From: Bacteroidota bacterium
GTDB lineage: Bacteria; Bacteroidota; Bacteroidia; 2-12-FULL-35-15
Length of the DNA stretch: 37,494 nucleotides
Assembly: GCA_025363555.1 (NCBI GenBank)
Contig: JANYDQ010000128.1
Location: forward strand, 1-37,494
Reading direction: 5' to 3'
Shown here piece after piece: positions 8,116-17,000 of this stretch. How positions within the stretch are numbered: position 1 is the first letter of the stretch; every line of letters begins with the position of its first letter. Below the pieces are notes generated by a model. It saw only the letters and a program-made list of their open reading frames with translations. It did no database searches and was not told the DNA's origin. The position numbers and the translations under genes were made by a program.

Positions 8116-10398
8116 ATGAAAAAAACGATTGTCTTCTTTTTACTGTTTACTATTTACTGTTCGCTCTGCCGTTTTTCCGCGCAAAGCAGAACGATTGATT
8201 CTCTGCTTAGAATAGTGAACCCCGAAAATGGGCAAGTGTATGCAGATACCATGAAGGTAAATGTATATAACAAGTTATGCGGTGAGTATGACAACAGGAG
8301 CGATTTTGAAAACGGGCTGAAATACGGAAACATGGGATTGGAACTTGCTAAAAAGATAGGTTTTAGAAAAGGGGAAGCCAAGTGCTATACTAACCTGGGA
8401 AATATACTGGACGACCAGTCGGATTATTCGAAAGCGATAGATTATTACATGAAAAGTATAAAAATAGGAACTGAAATTAACGATACATACGTTACTGCGG
8501 TGGCATATAATGATATGGGACTTATTTATATGTACCAGTCGGACTATCCGAAGGCGCTGGATTGTTATTTAAAAAGTTTGAATCTGAACGAATTGCGAAA
8601 GGATAAGAAAGGGATGTCCACGAATTTCAATAATATTGGTATTATTTATATGAATCAGAATGATTATAAGAAAGCACTGGAGTATGGATTAAAAAGTTTG
8701 AAAACGGATGAAGAACTGGGTGATAAAAAAGGGGTGGCGGATTCGTACAGCAATATTGGAATTATATATGAACGACAAAAAGAGTATGAGCAGGCATTGA
8801 ATTACTTTTTGAAAAGTAAAAAAATACGCGAACAGTTGGGACTGCGCGAAGCCTTGGCGAATAGTTACAGCAATATAGCAGATATTTATACTAATATATT
8901 TATTACCGATACTGCGGGAGCAGGGCTTACTACTTCGGATAATGAGCACATCGCTCATTCGCACCTGCTCGACTCTTCGCTGGCTTTGGAAAACAAAGCC
9001 CTGGCGGTGAATAAAGAAATAGGGAATAAATATATTGTAACGTACATTATGCTGGGTATTGGCAATGTTTATTTCAACCAGAAAAAATATAAAGAAGCGC
9101 TGGAGTATTATAAAAAAGATTATGTGTTAGCAGATAGTCTGGGAGCATTAAATGAAGAAACCAATATCGCAAAGGCCCTTTCGGGTTGTTACTTTAAAAT
9201 GCACGATTACGAAAAGGCACTGGAGTGGTACCAGAAGTTTGTTCAGATAGGAGATTCTGTTTTTAACGGAGCAAAAAATAAAGAAATAACCAATAAAACA
9301 TTAAAGTTTGAGTTTGATAAAAAAGCAATAGCAGACAGTGTTAAAACAGATGAAGAAAAAAAGGTAATTTCTGCTGAACTGAAACAGGAGCAAACCAAAA
9401 GTTATGCGCTGTATGGCGGATTGGCATTGCTGCTTGCTTTTGCAGGACTGATGTACAATCGGTTTAAAATAACACACAAACAAAAAAACATAATTGAACT
9501 GAAAGAAAAAGAAACGGAGAAACAAAAAAATGTGGTGGAAGAAAAAAACAAACAAATAACCAAAAGCATTGAATATGCCCTTCGAATACAAACTGCTATA
9601 CTGCCTCCTCCAAAAACAGTAAAACAGTATTTGCAAAACTCTTTTATACTTTACAAACCAAAAGACATTGTAGCGGGAGACTTTTACTGGATGGAAACGG
9701 TTCTACGTACCGATGAAGGTCACCCCCACATTGGAGCCCCGGGAAATCAAATCATTTTATTTGCTGCCTGCGATTGCACCGGTCATGGAGTTCCGGGGGC
9801 AATGGTTTCGGTAGTATGTCATAATGCACTGAACAGGGCTGTGCGGGAATTCGGATTAACCAAACCAGCCGACATATTAGATAAAACAACAGAGATAATA
9901 ATGGAAAACTTTGCGAAAAGCGAAGAAGAAATTACAGATGGGATGGATATTTCGTTGTGCAGTCTCACACCTCATCCTTCTGCAAAAGACAGCAAGCAAC
10001 CTGCAACCTATACCCTGCAATGGGCAGGAGCAAACAACCCCTTATGGATAGTGCGTGGGAACTCTTCGGTTGTGGAGAAGGACAGCGTTGAGGTGTTTGA
10101 AACCAAAGCCGACAAACAGCCGGTAGGCAGAAACGAAAACCATCACCCGTTTACCAACCATAGCTTCGAATTATATGCGGGCGATACTATTTATCTTTTT
10201 ACAGACGGGTTTGCTGACCAGTTTGGCGGGGTTCAAGGCGAAAAAAAATTAACAAGGAAACGATTTAAAGAAATTTTAGTGTCTGTTCAACATCTTTCCA
10301 TGAAAGAACAAGGAAGGGAATTAGATAAATTTATATTAGATTATAGAAAAAGTGTGGAGCAGATAGATGATATACTGGTGATGGGAATCCGTGTATAG
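8116..10398 (+). CDS. TPR-repeat sensor with SpoIIE/PP2C-type phosphatase domain
   Basis: The 760-aa protein has an N-terminal signal peptide (MKKTIVFFLLFTIYCSLCRFSAQ). At least six tetratricopeptide repeats follow at about 85-400 (for example YTNLGNILDDQSDYSKAIDYY, YNDMGLIYMYQSDYPKAL). One transmembrane span (YALYGGLALLLAFAGLMY, about 433-452) and a charged coiled coil (460-490) lead to a cytoplasmic SpoIIE phosphatase (about 495-760). That domain keeps the metal-binding acids: GDFYW, CDCTGHGVPGAM, DGMD and TDGFADQFGG. In this family the domain dephosphorylates serine/threonine on anti-anti-sigma-like partners. The layout suggests a periplasmic TPR region sensing a ligand or protein and controlling phosphatase output across the membrane. 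No partner-switch genes lie nearby. Confidence 0.9.
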   Translation: MKKTIVFFLLFTIYCSLCRFSAQSRTIDSLLRIVNPENGQVYADTMKVNVYNKLCGEYDNRSDFENGLKYGNMGLELAKKIGFRKGEAKCYTNLGNILDDQSDYSKAIDYYMKSIKIGTEINDTYVTAVAYNDMGLIYMYQSDYPKALDCYLKSLNLNELRKDKKGMSTNFNNIGIIYMNQNDYKKALEYGLKSLKTDEELGDKKGVADSYSNIGIIYERQKEYEQALNYFLKSKKIREQLGLREALANSYSNIADIYTNIFITDTAGAGLTTSDNEHIAHSHLLDSSLALENKALAVNKEIGNKYIVTYIMLGIGNVYFNQKKYKEALEYYKKDYVLADSLGALNEETNIAKALSGCYFKMHDYEKALEWYQKFVQIGDSVFNGAKNKEITNKTLKFEFDKKAIADSVKTDEEKKVISAELKQEQTKSYALYGGLALLLAFAGLMYNRFKITHKQKNIIELKEKETEKQKNVVEEKNKQITKSIEYALRIQTAILPPPKTVKQYLQNSFILYKPKDIVAGDFYWMETVLRTDEGHPHIGAPGNQIILFAACDCTGHGVPGAMVSVVCHNALNRAVREFGLTKPADILDKTTEIIMENFAKSEEEITDGMDISLCSLTPHPSAKDSKQPATYTLQWAGANNPLWIVRGNSSVVEKDSVEVFETKADKQPVGRNENHHPFTNHSFELYAGDTIYLFTDGFADQFGGVQGEKKLTRKRFKEILVSVQHLSMKEQGRELDKFILDYRKSVEQIDDILVMGIRV

Positions 10399-10454
10399 GA
10401 ACTGGGTGTTATACCTATCTGCCGGTTGCTTACTACTACCTATAGAATTAAAAC

Positions 10455-10491
10455 AAAAAAGCTTCCCCGGTTTCCCGGGGAAGCTTTTTTT
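10455..10491. terminator. Bidirectional Rho-independent terminator
   Basis: GCTTCCCCGG (10461-10470) pairs perfectly with CCGGGGAAGC (10475-10484) around a TTTC loop. The stem is flanked by A6 on the left and T7 on the right, so it can end both the phosphatase gene (ending 10398, plus) and the small gene ending at 10508 (minus). Confidence 0.93.
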
Positions 10492-10507
10492 CATCAAAAA
10501 GAATTAA

Positions 10508-10777
10508 TTACTTTTTATCAGCTTTCATTTCTTCTTTTTTCTCTTCTTTTTTAATTTCTGCTTTTTTAGTAGCATTTTTATCTACTGCTTTTTTAACTTC
10601 TTTCTTCTCTTCTTTGTTTGCCTGTTTAATTTCACCTTTTGCCTCTTTCTTAGCCTCTTTTTTCTCTTCTTTTTTCTCCGTTTTCATCGGTTCCTGTTTT
10701 TTATCAGGAGTTTGTTTTGCGAACGTTACAGTTGACATTAATAATGCCGCTGCAACTAATAAACTTAATTTTTTCAT
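10508..10777 (-). CDS. Small exported Lys/Glu-rich protein
   Basis: The 89-aa product has a clear signal peptide (MKKLSLLVAAALLMSTVTFA, cleavage after about residue 20). The remaining 69 residues are almost wholly Lys, Glu and Ala (KKEEKKEAKKEAKGEIKQANKEEKK), predicted as a highly charged helix or disordered chain. Similar Lys/Glu-rich exported peptides occur near envelope genes of Bacteroidota, but no function is known. The gene has its own terminator (10455-10491) and a sigma-54-like promoter 53-68 bp upstream. Because low-complexity sequence can look coding by chance, the signal peptide and flanking signals are the main evidence that it is real. Confidence 0.75.
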   Translation of the reverse strand: MKKLSLLVAAALLMSTVTFAKQTPDKKQEPMKTEKKEEKKEAKKEAKGEIKQANKEEKKEVKKAVDKNATKKAEIKKEEKKEEMKADKK

Positions 10778-10829
10778 TTTGTTTTTTGTTTTTAAATTAT
10801 TATTAATACTATATTTATATTAAGGGTTA

Positions 10830-10845
10830 TGCCAATGCTGTGCCA
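10830..10845 (-). promoter_or_regulatory. Sigma-54-like promoter (-24/-12)
   Basis: On the minus strand this reads TGGCACAGCATTGGCA, matching TGGCACGNNNNTTGCW except at two positions and keeping the essential GG and GC exactly 10 bp apart. The predicted start of transcription is near 10819, about 42 nt before the ATG at 10777. Confidence 0.5.
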
Positions 10846-10956
10846 AGAATTTATTATCCTCTTCAATTGTGAAAAATTAACAAATCAACCTTTTATAAGT
10901 TGATTGAATAATAAGGCATCAAATGGAACTAGAAAGTCGCATTCATTAAAAAGAAT

Positions 10957-10964
10957 TATATTTG
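10957..10964 (+). promoter_or_regulatory. Bacteroidota -7 box (TATATTTG) before the GT-C pair
   Basis: TATATTTG fits TAnnTTTG and lies 72 bp before the preferred ATG at 11037. No good -33 element is seen, so this is tentative. Confidence 0.35.
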
Positions 10965-11036
10965 AAAAAAATCAATCTCAACAGGTAGTATGAAAATCGC
11001 AAACAACTATTGCATTTATCATTCATTTTTAAAAAA

Positions 11037-12527
11037 ATGAAAATAAAACATAGCGATACCTTTATTAACGTTTCCGCTTGGTTTATTTATGCGATGGTTA
11101 CTCTGCTGGCAGTAATCAATCACGAACCTAACAGGGATGAAGCGCAGGTTTGGCTTATCGCCAGAGATTTGAACCTGCCCGGTATATTTTATCAAATCAA
11201 TACCGAAGGGCATCCTTGTTTGTGGTATTTAATAGTATTGCCTTTTGCTAAACTTGGTTTTCCGTATTTTACTATGCAAATTGTCCATTGGATAATAGCT
11301 GTAACCACTACCGGCATCTTTCTGTTCAAAGCCCCAATCCACAAATTAATTAAAATACTATTTGTATTTTCTTACCTCATGTTGTTTCAATATGCTGTTG
11401 TAGCGCGAAATTATTGCATTGTTATCCTGTTCTTGTTTCTAATTGCAACTTATTATCAATCGCGGTTTACAAAACCGTACCTGTATTCATTATTATTATT
11501 AGGATTATACAATTGCCATGTACTGGCTTTCGGTGGGGCACTGGCTTTAACGGCAATATATTTCATGGAAGCAAAAAATGCGGGCGAATTAAAAAAAGTA
11601 AAATATGCAATGCTGATTATGCTTACCGGAGCAATTTCAGTAATAGTCCAGTTATTTCCTTATTCCAACTCTAATGGAAATGCTTTAATTCATACCAACT
11701 ACATCCCACATCTGAATATAAATACATACTGGATTATATTAACGAGTATTCAAAATGCTTTTATTCCTATCGATTCTCAATACGAAGAAATGAAAGTTGC
11801 ATTGTTTTTCGGGTTGGTATTAATTTTAGTTGTTGTTTCAACTATCCGCAAAGCAACTGTTTTTATCTTTCTGCTCATTTCTTTCGCATGGATATTCTAT
11901 GTGTTTTCCACTATTCATTCAGGTTCGTTAAAACACCAGGGACTAATTTTAATATTTATACTTTTCTCCGTGTGGATTTCCAATTATTATGAAGCCAAAG
12001 AAAATATGACAAGTAAATTCTTTTCTAAGTTCATTAATGTAATTCTACTTGAAAAAACAGTTTTAATGATCATAGCAGTTTGTTTATTTGTAAATGTAAT
12101 ATATGGCGTAAGTACAATCCGGAAAGAATATAAGTATGAATATTCAGGAGCAAAATCAATTGCAAATTATATTATCAAAAACCATTTGCAGTCAACTGAA
12201 ATAGCCTGTTACCGTTCGTGGAGAGCAACTGCTTTGGCTCCTTATTTACCATTAGCTAAATTTTGGTTTATAGACAGAAAGGAATATGGTAGTTATTTTA
12301 AACTCGATTCCGTATTTACCAACTACGGAGATTCGTTTTCAGAAAAAGAAGTAATAGAAAAAACAAAAGAGAAGTATCATCAAAAGGCATTATTGCTTCT
12401 TAACTATCCTTTATCCATGCCTGCAGACAGTACTTATGATTCTCATTTATTATTTCAAAACAATAGACTGACGTGGGGTACTGACGATGAAAACTATTTT
12501 CTTTACGAAATGTCATTTAAAAGATAA
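11037..12527 (+). CDS. GT-C type membrane glycosyltransferase, paralogue 1
   Basis: I choose the ATG at 11037 (MKIKHSDTF): it gives 496 residues, exactly the length of the tandem paralogue; the frame is open from 11010. The protein has about 10-11 hydrophobic spans. The first extracytoplasmic loop holds HEPNRDEAQVWL (Asp34-Glu35), and the second EGHPCLWYLIV (His59), the Asp-Glu and GHPxLxY pattern of PMT/ArnT-like GT39/GT83 enzymes that transfer sugars from polyprenyl-phosphate donors. A soluble C-terminal domain (about 360-496) follows. The donor and acceptor are unknown; it may glycosylate lipids, surface glycans or proteins. It is 27 bp upstream of paralogue 2, so both are likely in one transcript. 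Confidence 0.8.
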   Translation: MKIKHSDTFINVSAWFIYAMVTLLAVINHEPNRDEAQVWLIARDLNLPGIFYQINTEGHPCLWYLIVLPFAKLGFPYFTMQIVHWIIAVTTTGIFLFKAPIHKLIKILFVFSYLMLFQYAVVARNYCIVILFLFLIATYYQSRFTKPYLYSLLLLGLYNCHVLAFGGALALTAIYFMEAKNAGELKKVKYAMLIMLTGAISVIVQLFPYSNSNGNALIHTNYIPHLNINTYWIILTSIQNAFIPIDSQYEEMKVALFFGLVLILVVVSTIRKATVFIFLLISFAWIFYVFSTIHSGSLKHQGLILIFILFSVWISNYYEAKENMTSKFFSKFINVILLEKTVLMIIAVCLFVNVIYGVSTIRKEYKYEYSGAKSIANYIIKNHLQSTEIACYRSWRATALAPYLPLAKFWFIDRKEYGSYFKLDSVFTNYGDSFSEKEVIEKTKEKYHQKALLLLNYPLSMPADSTYDSHLLFQNNRLTWGTDDENYFLYEMSFKR

Positions 12528-12554
12528 TCGCATCTAATTATATAATTAAACCTG

Positions 12555-14045
12555 TTGAATAAAAAATCAATATTTACTCGCAATACTATTTTATGGGTCA
12601 GTATAACCTTTGTATATTCATTAGTTACTTTAACAGGAGTTTTATATCATGAGCCCTGGCGTGATGAAGCGCAGGTGTGGCTTATTGTCCGCGATTTAAG
12701 TATTCCCGATATTTTTTCTCATTTAAGTGCATATGGTAATTTAGGGGTATGGTATGTTATACTTTTTCCATTTGCAAAACTTGGTTTTCCGTATTTCACC
12801 ATGCAAATTATTCATTGGTTAATCTCCATCACTACGTGTACCCTATTTCTGTTTAAAGCTCCGATAAATAAATTTATTAAAGTGTTTTTCGTTTTTTCAT
12901 ATTACATGGTTTTTGAATATGGAGTAGTTGCACGGGATTATATGCTTACAGTTTTGTTTTTATTTTTAATTGCAACCTTTTATAAATCCAGGTTTACCAA
13001 ACCGGTTCGGTTTGCGGTTTTTATTTTTTTATTATTCAATTGCCATGTACTTGGTTTTGGTGCAGCATTCGCACTGTTAATAATTTATTTTGCGGAAGTA
13101 AAAAGCCGGAAACGAATGGACAGCTTCAAAACTGCTCTAATTATTATGACCGCCGGATTTGCAGTAGCCATCCTTACTCTTATTCCTTTCTCTACTGCAA
13201 TAGTGGATGCTACTATACCAGTAACATATATTCCCATTTTGAATTACAATGCGGTGTGGACCATTTTAACAAGTATTCAAAATGCCTTCATTCCAACAGT
13301 TTATAATTTTGAAGAAATAAAAATGCCCTTGTTTTTTTTATTAGTCTTAATCGTTTACATTTTATCAGCATTTCGCACACCCACAGTATTCGTATTTTTA
13401 ATAATCTCTTTATGCTGGCTGTTCTATGTATTTATTACCAAACAATACTATGCCCGATACGATGGATTAATAGTGGTATTCGTGATTTTTACCTTATGGA
13501 TAAAAGAATATTACACGGAAACAAACAACAGGTTAAGTAAAAAGTTGAAGTTTATCAACTATTCAAAGATAGAAGCATCATTTAAAACAATTTTCATATT
13601 AAGTTTAATGGTCAATTCCATTTTTGGAATGAGCAGTATCAGGAAAGAATATTTGTACAATCATTCGGGCGCAAAAGAAATGGCAGAATATATAATCCAT
13701 CATCATCTTCAAAATAATGAAATAGCGTGCTTCAATTGTTGGTCAGCGTCAGTTTCCCCCTATTTACCGACCACAAAATTATGGTCAATTAACAGCAAAC
13801 GCTATGAAACCTTTTTTATTTTAGACTCGGTATATATTAAGTCTTCAGGAATATCTTCAGAAGAAATGCTGAAAAGAGTAAAAGAAAAGTATAATAAAGA
13901 AGCTATTTTGCTCACTGGCGAACCTCAACATATAGTTAACGGGAGCGGAGTTGAAGTAAAATTAATTGCTAAAAACGAAAAGTATAATTGGAAGGACAAT
14001 GGCGAAAATTACTTTCTGTATAAAATAATTTATTTACCTCATTAA
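12555..14045 (+). CDS. GT-C type membrane glycosyltransferase, paralogue 2
   Basis: This 496-aa protein starts with TTG (MNKKSIFTRN) and aligns end to end with the preceding gene, for example FPFAKLGFPYFTMQIIHW and FLFLIATFYKSRFTKP in both. Asp37-Glu38 of the first loop (EPWRDEAQVW) are kept. The second-loop GHP of paralogue 1 is replaced by YGNLGVWY, so the conserved His is missing; the acceptor or donor specificity may have changed, or the activity may be reduced. Like its neighbour it has about 10 membrane spans and a C-terminal extracytoplasmic domain with NEIACFNCWSASVSPYLP. Its last 12 bp overlap the convergent end of the porU2-like gene. Confidence 0.8.
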   Translation: MNKKSIFTRNTILWVSITFVYSLVTLTGVLYHEPWRDEAQVWLIVRDLSIPDIFSHLSAYGNLGVWYVILFPFAKLGFPYFTMQIIHWLISITTCTLFLFKAPINKFIKVFFVFSYYMVFEYGVVARDYMLTVLFLFLIATFYKSRFTKPVRFAVFIFLLFNCHVLGFGAAFALLIIYFAEVKSRKRMDSFKTALIIMTAGFAVAILTLIPFSTAIVDATIPVTYIPILNYNAVWTILTSIQNAFIPTVYNFEEIKMPLFFLLVLIVYILSAFRTPTVFVFLIISLCWLFYVFITKQYYARYDGLIVVFVIFTLWIKEYYTETNNRLSKKLKFINYSKIEASFKTIFILSLMVNSIFGMSSIRKEYLYNHSGAKEMAEYIIHHHLQNNEIACFNCWSASVSPYLPTTKLWSINSKRYETFFILDSVYIKSSGISSEEMLKRVKEKYNKEAILLTGEPQHIVNGSGVEVKLIAKNEKYNWKDNGENYFLYKIIYLPH

Positions 14046-17000
14046 ATACATTTTACCCCATCCCTTTTTAAAGTACTGATCGGCTTCGGTTTCGCGCCTT
14101 TCTATGTCTTCACCATGCAGTTTGGTAATCACCCGGTATAAATAAACACCGTTTGCCAATCTGTCTCCGAACTCATCTCTGCCATCCCAGGCATAATCCG
14201 TAATGTTTCTTCCCACATGTATAAATCCTAATTCTTCTTCAAATATTTCTCTCACCACTTTTCCGGTAATGGTCATTATCTGAATTTTGAAATTACTTGG
14301 CAACTGCGAGCCAGTTAAAGTAAATACAAAATGAGTGGCAGTTGAAAACGGATTCGGATAATTCATCACCTCTGTTATAGTTGCTTTATTAATTACCTCA
14401 AAATTAATTTTATAATCTACCGCACCGGACTGGTTGCTGGAAATGTCCTTTGCCTGAACGATTAATTGATATGTTCCGTCCAATGGAAACACAGGAGTAT
14501 AATTTATTTTACAACTGTTGTTTGGCAAAACAGCCGGAACGAACGACATGGTGGAGCCAAACCAGATTCGCTTGGCTGTAGTGGATGCAGGGGATTGTAA
14601 AAACACTTTAAAGTCGTTGGTATCGTTCAAAGCCAGGAATTGATTTTCATCTTTTAGTTTCATTAAAATGTTTGGCTTGGCAGAAACAATATCTGCATTT
14701 AAAATATGAACCCCATCGAAAGTTACATCCAGCAAAGGATTAGTTCTGTCTCCGGAAACACGGAAAGGAATCCGAATGATATTATTAAAATGATATTGTT
14801 CCAGTTGTGAATGCGTTTTATGGAGCGGATTTACTTCTACCCACAACGCATTGTTACCTCTGAAACGAACCGAATCATAAGTGCGAATACTTATGGTATC
14901 AATAATTACCTGGTTAGGTACAAATGGTTCTTTTTTTAATTTATCTGGGAAATGATGAGTAACACCATTAGCGTCCACCACCCATTGTGTAATCAATAAA
15001 CTATCAAGCGGGTTGACACCAGTAAAAGGAACGCTCCCAATATTTTGAACAGGAATCTGAACAACAAAATTATCTCCTTCCTGCACGGTATCTTTTGAGA
15101 TAAAATGAACTCCCCCAACAGCAGGATTAATGGCGCATTCAGGAACAGGATCAAAAACAACATGCCAGCGTTTTAGTTGTGGAGGCGAATGCATGGAATC
15201 GTCTTTCATATCTGCTTCCAGTCGAATGTACGGAAACTGAGTAGCATTTACATACGTTGATAAATCAAGCACATCCAATGAATCTTTAGGAAAATGTGCA
15301 AGTACTGTTTCCACTCCACTTGTGTTTATACCAATTACTTTTACTACAATACTGTCTTTGGTAGAAGCACCATCCAATGTTTTCCATCGCCAATGTAACG
15401 AATGCCATGCAGAAGATGAGTTAGCGGCAGGACCGATAATGGGAGATTTAATATACCCGTCATTCCAATTGGTAATAATTGGGTTGTTGGAATGTATTAT
15501 AGCGTTTGCCGAATCGCCAATTATTTCAGAAGCTGTACCAATAGCACTTCCTTTTCTGCCAAACATAATATAAGGGCGGTTTCCACGAAGAGTATCAATC
15601 CGACTTGCTCCAAGAGAATTAAACGCGGCTCTAACAAGTGGGTCGAATGAAAAAGTGGGACTAAAAGGAGTAAGGTTAGAAGGACTGAAAGCTAAAACAT
15701 AATCTCCGTTGGGTATGATATTATTAATTAAATTAGTGATAAGAGCAGCTGAATCATGTATTTGCCAATAATCAAACCCAACTTCATGAACTCCATTACC
15801 ACCCCAGGTGTAATTACCCAAGGCATAATTACCCCAATTACTACTTCCATTACCATTGTCGATACTCTGTATTGGATTGCCACTGATAGGGTCAAAAAAA
15901 GCAAAAGTAAGAGATGGAACCATCCATGGCTCATGATATACAGCTGCGCTATTAATGGTATATTCCGCATTATACCAATCACTAATACTTCCCCCTGTGG
16001 TGCAACCGATAACTTTTATATCATTAAAAAAATTAAACTTCCGTTGAGGACGATTAAAATGAACATATTGAAACTCGTCTTTTTTGAATTGAAAAAAATG
16101 TGCCTGCTCCCAGCCTTTTTTATTGTTTATATATTGAAAAGAACTTTCCCGCCATTTATATCCGCTTGTTGGCGAAAGCGAGTCGGGACTTACCCTCCAG
16201 TAATAAACGGTACTATCAGTATATAAGGGAAAGTTGGAAGGAGACAAATGCGGGTTCCATTTTACAACACCTCCAACAGAATTAATAGTAGTGGAGTGAA
16301 GAAACGGACTATTAAAAGTATCTGTTGTGTCTATCTGAAAAACGTATCGCCTGGAAGGAGCCAAAAGATTGGAAGTAGTTGCCTTTAAGGTTACCGTATC
16401 TGTTGGAACAATAGCAAACTCATAAGGGTAAACAGGTAGAATATCTCCTCCTGTAATAATAAGGTCCACCTCTCCGGTAGCATTATTATTTTCATTGGCT
16501 TCATCAACGGTATTATTTCTGTCAAGGGTAACATAAAATTTATTTAATCCTGCGCCACTTGTATTTCCTGTATCCACTTTAAAAGTAAATTTTAATGTGT
16601 CTTTATAATGAGGCTCTCTGTTCACTATTGATTTTGTAATTGATGTTCCGTCAGGAAATGTACGAATGAGTTGGGTAATACTCGAATCGTTAGTTGCCTT
16701 GCCTACGTTCGTTCTTACAATTTTTACTATCACATGATCAGGATTGGAAAGAACATCAAAGGTTACATCGTTTCCGGTAATTTTATAATCGGGTTTCAAG
16801 CCCGGATTAATTTTCACAGCAGGATCTCCATGCAAGGTCATTTCCCAACAAGTATTTGTATCTTGTTGAATTTGTGATGATGAACCAATTGTTTTCTGAA
16901 TAATATATCCAATCCCTTTACCATAATTTTTTTTGGAAAGCTGGGAATAAAATTCACGTGAATAATTATTCAAATAGCTTGAAATGCCTAAAGATACTGA

